A stretch of DNA of 12,818 nt from CAHJXF01 sp038240015 (GCA_038240015.1 JBBSEF010000082.1:1-12818), one strand, 5' to 3'. Shown: positions 1 through 8,037, numbered from the stretch's first letter. The notes: a model not told the origin generated them from the letters alone. Program-made: numbers and translations.

Positions 1-13
1 CGGTTTAGGCCTG

Positions 14-1039
14 ATGGTGGGTCAGATCTGGGACACGCCTCTCGCGGTGAAACTGCTCAGGCTGGTCGAAACGGCAGTGGCGGGCGTCTTCATCTTCGTC
101 GCGGTGGTTGCGGCCGACGAGGCCGTCGATCGCGGCACACCGCGCGTCACCACCTACGCGATCGCGGTGATCGTCGCTTCGATGATTGGCACTACCTTGG
201 GGTCGGATGTGCGACAACTGCTGAAAGCGTCTTTTCGGCCGCCCGGGGCAGGCAGTGGATTGAATGCGGTCTTCCCGATCACGCATCGCCTGGAACTGAT
301 CGTCCTCTGCATCCTGGTGGGCGGTCTGGCCACCTTCGTGCATGTCAACCGTCGCACCGCGCTCGCAGCGCGCAGGCGCCAGCACGAAGCAGAGCGCGCT
401 CGGGCGCGCGCCCAGCGCCGCACGCTGGAGTCACAGTTGCAGGCGCTGCAGGCGCGCGTCGAGCCCATGTTCCTCTTCGATACGCTCGAGCGCATCCGCA
501 AGCTGTACCGCGTCGATGCTGCAGCGGCGGGCGCGATGCTCGAGGACCTGATCGTCTATCTGCGCGCCGCTTTGCCACATCTGCGCGAATCGTCATCCAC
601 GGTTTCGCAGGAGATTACGCTGACGCATTCGTGGCTCGATATCGTCGGCCGCGCCGCGCGGGACTGGCGCATCGAGTTCGATATCGACGAGGCAGCGCGC
701 GGCGCGCGTGTGCCGGCGCTGGTGCTGCTGCCCCTGGCACAGCGCGCAGTCGCCGACGTGGGTGACGCGCCGCTGCGGCTGCGTCTGTCGGTGCGAGTTG
801 CAACCACGCGGTTGCGCATCGACGTCTCGACATCCACTGAAGCGTTCGCTTCCGGCATCGCGGGCCATCCGCTGCTCGAGCAGATCGATGATCGGCTCAA
901 GAAGCTGTACGCCGACGATGCGCGGTTCGACTGCCGGCGAGCGCGCGATGCGACGGGCAGCGACTCGGCGGGCAGTGAGGCTGCGATCGAGTTGCCGCTC
1001 GAGCTCGCCGGAGAAGGCAACATCGAAGGCGAGTCATGA
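14..1039 (+). CDS. LytS/AlgZ-family membrane sensor, catalytically degenerate histidine kinase; possibly 5'-truncated by the window edge
   Basis: The visible protein is 341 residues. The frame is open to base 2, so the true start may lie outside the window; the ATG at 14 has only a weak AGG 4 bases upstream. Hydrophobic stretches at about residues 14-34, 47-63 and 92-110 look like membrane helices. An Arg/Ala/Glu-rich linker (about 113-148), likely coiled coil, leads into the His_kinase (PF06580) region starting with LQALQARVEPMFLFDTL. In this family the motif is normally PHFLFNTL, with His as phosphoacceptor; here Met152 occupies that place. The N-box, normally PLVENAIKHG, reads PLAQRAVADV (240-249), so the ATP/Mg-binding Asn is Arg244. 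No DNG or GxGL glycine motif precedes the DRLKKLY helix (293-299). I infer a pseudokinase that senses or scaffolds. Its stop overlaps the next start as ATGA (1036-1039), which predicts translational coupling to the regulator. Confidence 0.8.
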   Translation: MVGQIWDTPLAVKLLRLVETAVAGVFIFVAVVAADEAVDRGTPRVTTYAIAVIVASMIGTTLGSDVRQLLKASFRPPGAGSGLNAVFPITHRLELIVLCILVGGLATFVHVNRRTALAARRRQHEAERARARAQRRTLESQLQALQARVEPMFLFDTLERIRKLYRVDAAAAGAMLEDLIVYLRAALPHLRESSSTVSQEITLTHSWLDIVGRAARDWRIEFDIDEAARGARVPALVLLPLAQRAVADVGDAPLRLRLSVRVATTRLRIDVSTSTEAFASGIAGHPLLEQIDDRLKKLYADDARFDCRRARDATGSDSAGSEAAIELPLELAGEGNIEGES

Positions 1040-1779
1040 CCGACGCCGTCATCGCCGAAGACGAACCCCTCCTTCGCGGTGAGCTGAAAGAAAGTCTCTC
1101 GCGGCTGTGGCCGGGACTGCGCATCGTCGCCGAGGCCGAGGACGGAATCGAAGCGCTAGACGCACTGGAGCGCTGCAAGCCGCAAGTGGTATTTCTCGAC
1201 ATCGAGATGCCGGGTCTGTCGGGGCTAGAGGTCGCGCGCGCCGCGAGCGGCCGCTGCCATGTCGTCTTCGTCACGGCCTTCGATCAGCACGCGGTCAGCG
1301 CTTTCGAGCAAGGTGCGGTCGACTACGTGATGAAGCCGTTCAGCCCAGTCCGGCTCGCTACCGCCATCGCGCGTGTGCGCGAGCGGCTCGATGCCGCACC
1401 GGCCCACATCGACGGGATGCTCAAGACGCTTGGCGAGCGCGCCGAGAAGCGTGCCTACCTCCGATGGGTCAATGCCGCGCACGGACAGAACGTGCGGCTC
1501 ATCACCACCGACGAAATCTGTTATTTCAAGGCCGACAACAAATACACGTTGGTCGTCACCGCCGAGTCCGAAGCCCTGATCCGCAAGCCGATCAAGGAAC
1601 TGCTCGACGAGCTCGACCCCGAAGTCTTCTGGCCCATCCACCGCGGCGTGGTGGTGAACGTCAATGCGATCGCACTCGCCCATCGGAAACTCAGCGGACA
1701 ATTCGAGATCCGCCTGAAGACACGCAAGGAGACGCTCGCGGTCAGCGAACCGTTTGCGTATCGGTTCCGACAGATGTAG
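1036..1779 (+). CDS. LytTR-family (AlgR/LytR-type) response regulator
   Basis: This 247-residue protein is a two-domain DNA-binding response regulator. The receiver domain (about 1-115) has the acidic pair Glu8-Asp9, the predicted phospho-acceptor Asp55 in FLDIEMPG, Thr80 in FVTAFD and Lys100 in VMKPF, so all switch residues are present. The C-terminal LytTR DNA-binding domain (about 140-245) shows its usual signatures: an ITTDEICYFKADNKYT stretch, then FWPIHRGVVVNVNAI. Members bind short direct repeats near promoters through beta-strand-rich domains. The start is fixed by the ATGA overlap with the sensor gene and an AAGG 6 bases upstream. The TonB receptor begins 6 bases after its stop, so the regulator, sensor and receptor are probably co-transcribed; control of the receptor is inferred from position only. 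The contrast between an intact receiver and a degenerate kinase is unusual. Confidence 0.95.
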   Translation: MTDAVIAEDEPLLRGELKESLSRLWPGLRIVAEAEDGIEALDALERCKPQVVFLDIEMPGLSGLEVARAASGRCHVVFVTAFDQHAVSAFEQGAVDYVMKPFSPVRLATAIARVRERLDAAPAHIDGMLKTLGERAEKRAYLRWVNAAHGQNVRLITTDEICYFKADNKYTLVVTAESEALIRKPIKELLDELDPEVFWPIHRGVVVNVNAIALAHRKLSGQFEIRLKTRKETLAVSEPFAYRFRQM

Positions 1780-1785
1780 GTCACC

Positions 1786-4398
1786 ATGCGCCTACGTTCG
1801 CTCGCGCTGGTTCTCTTTCTGTCCTCGTCGCTCGCTACGCACGCGTTCGCGCAGGTGCAGACGCTCGAGCGCATCGAGGTGATCGGATCGCGTCTGCCGC
1901 GCCTCGATGCCGAGACAGCGTTACCGGTGCAGATCATTCGCCGCGACGAGATCGAGCGCAGCGGCGTGTCCAATGCCGAAGAGTTGCTCGATCTCGTCAG
2001 CGCCAACTTCGGCGGCCATCGCGAGGCGCTGGGTCTGGGCGACGGCGCCACACCGGGCTTGTCCGGCGCTTCGCTGCGCGGCTTCGGCGCGAGCGAGACG
2101 CTGGTCCTGCTCAACGGCAGGCGGTTGGGCAACTACGCCTTCAGCGGTACCGGCGGCCCCGGGGTGGACTTGCACGCGATCCCGCTGGCGGCGATCGATC
2201 GCGTCGAAGTCTTGAAGGACGGCGCTTCGGCGCTGTATGGCAGCGATGCGATCGCGGGAGTGATCAACTTCGTCACGCGACAGGACTACGCAGGCGCGGG
2301 CGCCACGCTGAACTACAGCGGCAGCGAAGCCGGTGGCGGTGAGCGCAAGCGGGCCACGCTCGCGTTCGGCGGCGGCGATCTCGCGGCCGATGGGTTCAAC
2401 CTGTTCGGCGTGCTCGACGTACAGCGCTCCGAACGTTTGCGCGCGATCGACCGGTCTTTCGCAGCGACCAGCTATCGGCCCGAACTGGGACTCGACGGAA
2501 CCATACCGACGTCGTTTCCGGCGAACATACGCAGCATCGTGAACGGGACGCGCACGCTGCTCAACCCGGCCGCACCGGCCTGCACGCCACTCACCGTGAA
2601 CAAGGATAGAGCTTGCTGGTTCGATAACGCGAAGACGCTCGATCTGTCGGCGCCCTCGCGGCAGGCGACGCTGCTCGGTCGCGGCACGCTGCGGCTGACA
2701 CCGGACAGCGAAGCGTATGCAGAATTGCTCGCGGCAACGAGTCGTATCGTGTTCACCGCTTCACCTTCGCCCGCGAGCGCGAGCGCATCGCAAGGCGGAG
2801 TCCGCTTCATCCTGCCCGCATCGAGTCCTTACTACCCCACGGCACTCGGGCTTTCGGGCGGGCTGGTGTTGGCCTACCGGACGCTTCCACTGGGCGGCCG
2901 CACAACCGAGGTGAACTCGGACAACGTACGCCTGCTCACCGGCATCAAGTCGCACCTCGCGGGATGGGACCTCGACGGCGCACTCAACATCAACGACAGC
3001 CGATCGCGCGAACGCTACGTCAGCGGATTTGTCGATGCAGGTCGCCTCGCCGCCGCGATCGGCAGCGGCCTCGTCAATCCGTTCGGCCCGTCCGGTGTCG
3101 AAGGCGACTCTCTGCTAGCGGGAACCGAATTGCGTGGGCCCTCGCGCGAGGCGAGGGGACGCACACAAGGCGCCGATCTGCGTGCGAGCCGGGACCTCGT
3201 GCCGCTGCCCGGGGGACCGCTCGCGCTCGCCATCGGCATCGAAGGCCGTCATGAAAGCTTGCGCGACAGCCAAGCGTCGCTCGTGGCCGATGTCATCGGC
3301 GGCGTGCCGGCCGCGCCGAAGGAAGGCGCGCGCAATGCGTTGGCGACCTATGCGGAGCTGGTGGCGCCGTTGGCCAAAGGGGTAGAGGTGCAGGCCGCCG
3401 CGCGCGTCGATCACTACAACGACTTCGGCACGGCCATCAGTCCGAAGATCGCGCTTCGGCTGCAACCGGCGCGCTGGCTGCTGCTGCGCGGCTCGATCGG
3501 GCGCGGCTTTCGCGCGCCCTCGCTGCCGGAGCTGTACACGCAGCAGTCATCGGGATTCTTCGAACTCGCGAATGCGGGCGTGTCCGATCCCGCACGCTGC
3601 CCGTTCACGAAGCTGCCCTCCGACTGCCAGCCCGAGGTCTTTCTGGTCGACGGCGGCAATCCGAATCTGCGTCCGCAACGTTCGATCCAGTCCAGCGTCG
3701 GATTCGTTCTTGAAGCAGAATCCGCATGGCAGGTCTCGGTGGACCGCTGGAAGATCCGGGTAAACGACATCATCGGCGTGGTCGACCCCTTCGACGTGAT
3801 CGACAACATCCCGCTCTACGAGGGCCGCAACGTGATCCGTGGTCCGGTCGATCCCGCCTTCCCGGGTTTGCCGGGGCCGATCGTTCGCATCGAGACGCTC
3901 AACGAGAACCTAGGCGACTGGCGCGTCGAGGGGACCGACCTTTCGATCCGACTGCGGCCGACGACCACACCGCTTGGCCGTGTCTCGCTGCGGATGGAAG
4001 GAACCTATGTGCAACGCGCGCGCCAGAATATCTTCCTGGGAAACGAAGTCGATCTGATCGGGCGCCGCGCGCCGCGATGGCAGCACGTGCTGACGATGAA
4101 CCTCGACCGTGGAGCATGGAGCGCAACGCTGTCGCAACGCTATCGGCGCGGCTATCCCGACGCAACGTTGCTGCCCGACGGCTCGACGCATCGCGTGGCC
4201 GCCTATCGCATATGGGACGGGCAGCTCGCCTTCGCGGTGTCTCGCGACGTGCGCGTGACATTGGGCGTTCGCAACCTGTTCGATACCGACCCCCCTGCCA
4301 CCAATCAGGGCAATACGTTCCAGGCAGGATATGACCCGTTGTATGCGAATCCTCTCGGTCGTGTCTGGGCGGTGGGATTCGTCGCCGCGTGGAGGTAG
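1786..4398 (+). CDS. TonB-dependent outer-membrane receptor, substrate unknown
   Basis: This 870-residue outer-membrane transporter has a Sec signal peptide (residues 1-22, cleavage likely after THAFA). Next comes a TonB-box-like segment, LERIEVIGSR (27-36). A plug domain (about 40-160) carries the typical IERSGVSNAEELLD, SLRGFGASETLVLLNGRR and DRVEVLKDGASALYGSDAIAGVINF-type pattern. The rest is a 22-strand beta-barrel with the family's GxGFRAPSLPELY and GGNPNLRPQRS motifs and the TonB_dep_Rec end region (NLFDTDPP). Two Cys pairs (in PACTPL/RACWFD and RCPF/SDCQPE) may form loop disulfides. Energy would come from the TonB-ExbBD complex. No enzyme or transporter that would reveal the ligand lies beside it. 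The start follows the regulator stop by 6 bases with AGG 5 bases upstream. The protein ends in Ala-Ala-Trp-Arg, not in the aromatic residue usual for barrel assembly. Siderophore, cobalamin or glycan uptake are all possible. Confidence 0.95.
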   Translation: MRLRSLALVLFLSSSLATHAFAQVQTLERIEVIGSRLPRLDAETALPVQIIRRDEIERSGVSNAEELLDLVSANFGGHREALGLGDGATPGLSGASLRGFGASETLVLLNGRRLGNYAFSGTGGPGVDLHAIPLAAIDRVEVLKDGASALYGSDAIAGVINFVTRQDYAGAGATLNYSGSEAGGGERKRATLAFGGGDLAADGFNLFGVLDVQRSERLRAIDRSFAATSYRPELGLDGTIPTSFPANIRSIVNGTRTLLNPAAPACTPLTVNKDRACWFDNAKTLDLSAPSRQATLLGRGTLRLTPDSEAYAELLAATSRIVFTASPSPASASASQGGVRFILPASSPYYPTALGLSGGLVLAYRTLPLGGRTTEVNSDNVRLLTGIKSHLAGWDLDGALNINDSRSRERYVSGFVDAGRLAAAIGSGLVNPFGPSGVEGDSLLAGTELRGPSREARGRTQGADLRASRDLVPLPGGPLALAIGIEGRHESLRDSQASLVADVIGGVPAAPKEGARNALATYAELVAPLAKGVEVQAAARVDHYNDFGTAISPKIALRLQPARWLLLRGSIGRGFRAPSLPELYTQQSSGFFELANAGVSDPARCPFTKLPSDCQPEVFLVDGGNPNLRPQRSIQSSVGFVLEAESAWQVSVDRWKIRVNDIIGVVDPFDVIDNIPLYEGRNVIRGPVDPAFPGLPGPIVRIETLNENLGDWRVEGTDLSIRLRPTTTPLGRVSLRMEGTYVQRARQNIFLGNEVDLIGRRAPRWQHVLTMNLDRGAWSATLSQRYRRGYPDATLLPDGSTHRVAAYRIWDGQLAFAVSRDVRVTLGVRNLFDTDPPATNQGNTFQAGYDPLYANPLGRVWAVGFVAAWR

Positions 4399-4409
4399 AA
4401 AGCTACGCG

Positions 4410-4476
4410 GAGTCGCTTTCTTTCTTTGCTTCGCGCAAAGAAAGCGACTCTTCGAAGCACAGCAAAGAAAGCGACT
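4410..4476. terminator. Hairpin and repeat cluster between convergent genes, probable bidirectional terminator
   Basis: The left arm at 4410-4429 is complementary to the right arm at 4435-4450, apart from a 4-base TTTC bulge in the left arm and a TTCGC loop. The right-arm core GCAAAGAAAGCGACT (4435-4449) is repeated exactly at 4462-4476, so the left arm can pair with either copy. The cluster lies between the stop of the TonB receptor (4398) and the stop of the oppositely oriented methyltransferase gene (4477), where a shared terminator would be expected. It lacks a clean U-tract after a GC-rich stem, so classical intrinsic termination is not certain; a species-specific dispersed repeat is an alternative. 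Confidence 0.5.
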
Positions 4477-5619
4477 TCACATCCCAAGTCGCTCGGACGC
4501 CATCGCAGTCCCCTTCACACGCGAAGCGATTTTCTGAAACGCGATATCCCTCGCCACATCCGGAGAACCATGCTTGGGCTTCACATCGATCGAGAACGGC
4601 GAGAACCCGCAATCGTCGGTTGATCCCAGGCGCGCGACGGGTATGTGCTTGGCTGCGGTGAGCAGGTCGTCGCGCACCTGCTCGGGCGTCTCGACGATCG
4701 GGCTTTGCGGATTGGTTACGCCGATGAAGCAGACCTGCGGGACGCCGTTCGCATCGTCGCGGCTGTGTTGGCCGATCAGCTTGTAGACGCGCTCCTTGTC
4801 CTTCTCGCTGGCGAGCTGGATCAGGAAGTATCCGGCGTTCATCTTAAACATGCTGGGCAGCAGTTCCGCGTAATCGACCTCCGCGCTGTGGGTCGAGTCG
4901 CAGTCACCGCCCGGACAGGTGTGGATGCCGATGTTCTTGCGCTCTTCGGGAGTGAAGCGATCGATCACGCGATTGTTCAGTTCGATGAACGCCTCCAACA
5001 TGTGGCGGCCGGTCCACGGATTGTTCGGATCGTTCTTGCATGCGAGCCGTCCCTCGGTGAAGTCGATCGACACGCGCTTGGCTCCGGCTGCGAAACACTG
5101 GCGGATGTCCTTCTCGCATTCGTCGCAGAGGTCCGACAGGAATTGCTCACGCGAGTAGCCGTCCAGTTTGCCGTCCAGCGGATACAGCAGCGACAACATC
5201 GACGGCGCGATGACGGCCTGCTTGATCGGCTTCTTCGCCATCTTCATGGCTTCCTTCACGTACTCGGATGCGAAGGTCTTGTACCTGAACGGGCCACCGG
5301 TCAGACGCGGAAGCTGACGATGGTGGCCGTCGGTGAAGATCGCGAAATACTGTCCGTCGCCCGCGAGGTTGGGCGCGAGGCCGGTGCCGGCCAGCGTGTC
5401 CACGATCGGATACGTGGCGAAGCTCGACGCGCGCTGCTCGCCATCGGACACGATCGGTGCACCGGTCGCCTCCATGCGTGAAATCGAATCGCGGCAGGCC
5501 GCGTCCTGCTCGCGTTTCAAATCGTCGTGAGTGATCTTTCCGGCGTCGTAGTCGGCAATCGCGGCCTGAAGCTTGACGGGCCGCGGAAGCGAACCGACGT
5601 TCTCTGTTGGGATCGGCAT
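4477..5619 (-). CDS. MetE C-terminal-type (cobalamin-independent) methionine synthase family methyltransferase
   Basis: This 380-residue protein matches the catalytic C-terminal TIM-barrel half of MetE (the family often labelled methionine synthase II or 5-methyltetrahydropteroyltriglutamate-homocysteine methyltransferase). It has no N-terminal MetE half. The N-terminus ENVGSLPRP is the usual entry to the barrel. Probable zinc and thiol-binding residues are His233 and Cys235 in GIHTCPGGD and Cys337 in STDDCGFSPF, matching the H-x-C and later Cys ligands of MetE. The Glu ligand between them is not clear: the corresponding segment reads YFLIQLASE. Methyl transfer to a thiol is therefore likely, but the methyl donor and acceptor cannot be named. 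The start has a good ribosome site, GGAGA, 7 bases before ATG. It lies 136 bases downstream of sua5 on the same strand and may have its own promoter. Its stop abuts the repeat cluster at 4410-4476. Confidence 0.85.
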   Translation of the reverse strand: MPIPTENVGSLPRPVKLQAAIADYDAGKITHDDLKREQDAACRDSISRMEATGAPIVSDGEQRASSFATYPIVDTLAGTGLAPNLAGDGQYFAIFTDGHHRQLPRLTGGPFRYKTFASEYVKEAMKMAKKPIKQAVIAPSMLSLLYPLDGKLDGYSREQFLSDLCDECEKDIRQCFAAGAKRVSIDFTEGRLACKNDPNNPWTGRHMLEAFIELNNRVIDRFTPEERKNIGIHTCPGGDCDSTHSAEVDYAELLPSMFKMNAGYFLIQLASEKDKERVYKLIGQHSRDDANGVPQVCFIGVTNPQSPIVETPEQVRDDLLTAAKHIPVARLGSTDDCGFSPFSIDVKPKHGSPDVARDIAFQKIASRVKGTAMASERLGM

Positions 5620-5666
5620 GGCTGGTCTCCTCGATCAATGGTGTGCAATCGAATGGCTGTCTCGAT

Positions 5667-5703
5667 CAGCGGCAAAAAATGGAGCCGATGACACGTGCCG
5701 CTG
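5667..5703. promoter_or_regulatory. Inverted repeat in the leader of the MetE-like gene
   Basis: Perfect 8-base arms, CAGCGGCA at 5667-5674 and TGCCGCTG at 5696-5703, are separated by 21 bases. The pair lies about 48-84 bases upstream of the methyltransferase start, inside the 136-base gap after sua5. It could be an operator or a leader hairpin. No known riboswitch (SAM, cobalamin) was recognised around it and no convincing -35/-10 pair was found. The length of the arms alone does not exclude chance. Confidence 0.25.
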
Positions 5704-5755
5704 GCAGTCTAATGCAAGGTGAAATCGGAACGCCCCTGACTCTTCGGCTCACGCT

Positions 5756-6850
5756 TCAGCGACTACCGGACCCGGCGGACGCGCGCAGTAGCCGGTCGTT
5801 GACGGCGGCCCACGCGGGCGTGCGCGGCGGCCGCTCGATCCAGATCTCGCGCGCGCCGCTCGCGTCGAGCGCGCGCAGCGTTGCATAGAGTTCGTACGCA
5901 TAGTCGATCGCGTCGCGCGGTGCGGCGCGTCTGCTCTCGCCCGTCAGCAACGCATCGACCATGAAGCCGTAGATGGCAACATCGTCAGGCGCGCGATGCA
6001 GCGTCTCGGCATCGACCAGACGCAGCCGCGTCGCCGGAGCGTAGTGCGCCGCCAGCGTTCCCGATGCGCGCGGTGCGTCGCGATCGGCATCGCGCATCGA
6101 AACGCCAAGCACCTCTTCGATCATCGCCGCCGTCACATGGCCCGGCCGCAACAACACCGGGCCGATGGTGTCGAGCCGCGAGCAATCGACGATGGTCGAT
6201 TCGATGCCGACCGGACAATCGCCGCCGTCGAGAATGAAGATCGATGTCGAAGCGTCGGTCGTGCTCGCGTCGGCGACTGCGTCGTCGAACTGGCCGGCGA
6301 ACTCATCGCGCACATGCGCGGCGCTGGTCGGGCTCACGTGTCCGAAACGATTGGCCGATGGCGCGGCGATGCCGATAGGCGCGTTGCGATCGCGGCGCGT
6401 ACGCAGCGCCGAGTAAGCAGCGAGCATCGCTTGCGCAACCGGATGCGCGGGGCAGCGCAGGCCGATCGTGTCCTGGCCGCCCGCCGCCGCCTCACCGACG
6501 CCCTCGCGACGCGGAAGAATCAGGGTCAGCGGTCCCGGCCAGAAGCGCTCGATCAATCGCGCGGCCAAGGGGGGAACGTCGCGCGCCCATCGTTCGAGGT
6601 CGCTGCCGACCGGCACATGCACGATCAGCGGGTGATCGTTCGGCCTTCCCTTCGCGCGAAAGATCGCGGCGACCGCCTGCGGATCACTGGCATCGGCGCC
6701 GAGTCCGTACACGGTCTCGGTGGGAAACGCGGCCAGTCGCCCCGCGGCCAGGCGCGCGGCGGCGGCGTGCACGGCATCGACCGCGACATAGTCCGCGTCG
6801 GCCTTCGCGGCATCGACCGCAGCATCGTTCGCGCCATCGTTAGTCTTCAC
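5756..6850 (-). CDS. sua5: L-threonylcarbamoyladenylate synthase (Sua5/TsaC type)
   Basis: This cytoplasmic enzyme makes threonylcarbamoyl-AMP from threonine, bicarbonate and ATP for the t6A37 tRNA modification. The 364-residue protein has the YrdC fold at about 25-245 with PTETVYGLG (43-51), the KxR motif in KGRPNDHPL (68-76), PSANRFGHVSPT (164-175) and GIEST (215-219). A linker, SGTLAAHYAP (263-272), leads to the C-terminal Sua5 domain. That makes it the long Sua5 form, not the short TsaC form. Two low-complexity insertions (about 147-157 and 190-203, the latter rich in Ala, Asp, Ser and Thr) make it slightly longer than most. The start is GTG at 6848-6850, chosen because GTGA overlaps the purK stop, which suggests translational coupling. 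The order purE-purK-sua5 is common in Burkholderiales. Confidence in function is high. Confidence 0.93.
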   Translation of the reverse strand: MKTNDGANDAAVDAAKADADYVAVDAVHAAAARLAAGRLAAFPTETVYGLGADASDPQAVAAIFRAKGRPNDHPLIVHVPVGSDLERWARDVPPLAARLIERFWPGPLTLILPRREGVGEAAAGGQDTIGLRCPAHPVAQAMLAAYSALRTRRDRNAPIGIAAPSANRFGHVSPTSAAHVRDEFAGQFDDAVADASTTDASTSIFILDGGDCPVGIESTIVDCSRLDTIGPVLLRPGHVTAAMIEEVLGVSMRDADRDAPRASGTLAAHYAPATRLRLVDAETLHRAPDDVAIYGFMVDALLTGESRRAAPRDAIDYAYELYATLRALDASGAREIWIERPPRTPAWAAVNDRLLRASAGSGSR

Positions 6851-8034
6851 CAGCGTTCGATCCCGAGCACGTCGGCGATTGCCAGTGCGATGCGCTTCGC
6901 ATCGTCGGCCTTCTCCGCGATCACGGTCACGTGGCCCATCTTGCGGCCGCGACGCGCGTCGCTCTTGCCGTAGAGATGTAGGTTGGCGCCCGGGTGCTTG
7001 AGCACCGCGCTCCAGTCGGGCTCGCGCGGCTCTTCATCATGCTCGCGAGCGAACCACAGGTCGCCGAGCAGATTGACCATCACCGCAGCGCTGTGTCGCC
7101 GCGTTTCTCCCAGCGGCAGACCGGCCGCGATGCGCGCCTGCTGCGCGAACTGACTCGTCACGCAGGCGTCGATGGTGTAGTGACCGCTGTTGTGGGGACG
7201 CGGCGCGATCTCGTTGACGAACAGCCGCGGCGCGCCAGCGTTGTCGCACACGACGAAGAACTCGACGCACAACACGCCGACATAGTCGAGCGCATGCGCG
7301 ATGCGCAAGGTCGCCGCGACCGCATCGGCTTCGAGCGAGGGCAAGATCGATTGCGACGGCACGGTGCTGATGGCCAGGATGCCGTCGCGATGCAGATTTT
7401 CCGCGGGCGCATAGATCGCGGTCGCGCCATCGGACCCGCGCGCGACGATCACCGAGAGTTCGAATGCGAGCTCGAGCTTTTTCTCGAGCACGGCGGGCTG
7501 TCCGTCGAAGCGCGCATAGGCCACGTGCGCCTGAGCGCGATCGGCCACGTGCGCCTGCCCCTTGCCGTCGTACCCGAGACGACTCGCCTTGAGAATGCCT
7601 GGATACAGGTCGGCCGACGTCACGGCGATATCGGCCGCGCTCTCGATCACCGCATGCGGCGCGACCGCGATGCCGCACGATGCGATGAAACTCTTCTCGG
7701 CAATGCGGTCCTGCGCGACTGCGACGCTTTCGGCCGACGGGGTCGTGAAGCAATGCTCGGCAAGAAAAGCGAGGCTTTGCGCGGGCACGTTCTCGAACTC
7801 CGTGGTGACCGCCGCGCATTGCAGTGCGAGGCTTTCGAGCGCGGGCGCGTCGAGGTAGTCGGCTTCGATGTGTTGATCGGCCACCGACGCGGCCGGCCCC
7901 CCGCGCGCGGGGTCGAGAACCGCGACGCGATAGCCGAGGCTTTGCGCGGCCATCGCGAACATGCGTCCGAGCTGGCCGCCGCCGAGCAGACCGAGCCAGC
8001 CTCCGGGCGCGACGACCAGACGATCGCTAGACAC
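6847..8034 (-). CDS. purK: N5-carboxyaminoimidazole ribonucleotide synthase, PurK
   Basis: PurK is an ATP-grasp enzyme that carboxylates AIR to N5-CAIR using bicarbonate and ATP, in step six of de novo purine synthesis. With the GTG start at 8032-8034 the protein has 395 residues. It begins with the nucleotide-fold motif LGLLGGGQLGRMFAMAAQSL (about 15-34). It continues with FENVPA, the AQDRIAEKSFI loop, LKASRLGYDGKGQ, and the metal and substrate motifs FVNEIAPRPHNSGHYTIDA and TSQFAQQ, ending in the GHVTVIA-type C-terminal domain. The frame also opens from a TTG at 8073, but that extension would be encoded by the REP element at 8038-8064 and is less likely. The GTG has no strong Shine-Dalgarno sequence; GGGAA within the REP is the nearest candidate. 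The stop overlaps sua5. Confidence 0.95.
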   Translation of the reverse strand: MSSDRLVVAPGGWLGLLGGGQLGRMFAMAAQSLGYRVAVLDPARGGPAASVADQHIEADYLDAPALESLALQCAAVTTEFENVPAQSLAFLAEHCFTTPSAESVAVAQDRIAEKSFIASCGIAVAPHAVIESAADIAVTSADLYPGILKASRLGYDGKGQAHVADRAQAHVAYARFDGQPAVLEKKLELAFELSVIVARGSDGATAIYAPAENLHRDGILAISTVPSQSILPSLEADAVAATLRIAHALDYVGVLCVEFFVVCDNAGAPRLFVNEIAPRPHNSGHYTIDACVTSQFAQQARIAAGLPLGETRRHSAAVMVNLLGDLWFAREHDEEPREPDWSAVLKHPGANLHLYGKSDARRGRKMGHVTVIAEKADDAKRIALAIADVLGIERW

Positions 8035-8037
8035 TCG

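Noticed and set aside
1107..2342. 411-codon + strand frame spanning the regulator and the start of the receptor
   Set aside because: It is Arg-rich and low in hydrophobic residues, and it crosses two well-supported genes in a different frame.
4399..4476. Possible CRISPR-like repeat cluster
   Set aside because: Only two direct copies of a 15-base core with no uniform spacers; it is better explained as hairpin or terminator sequence.
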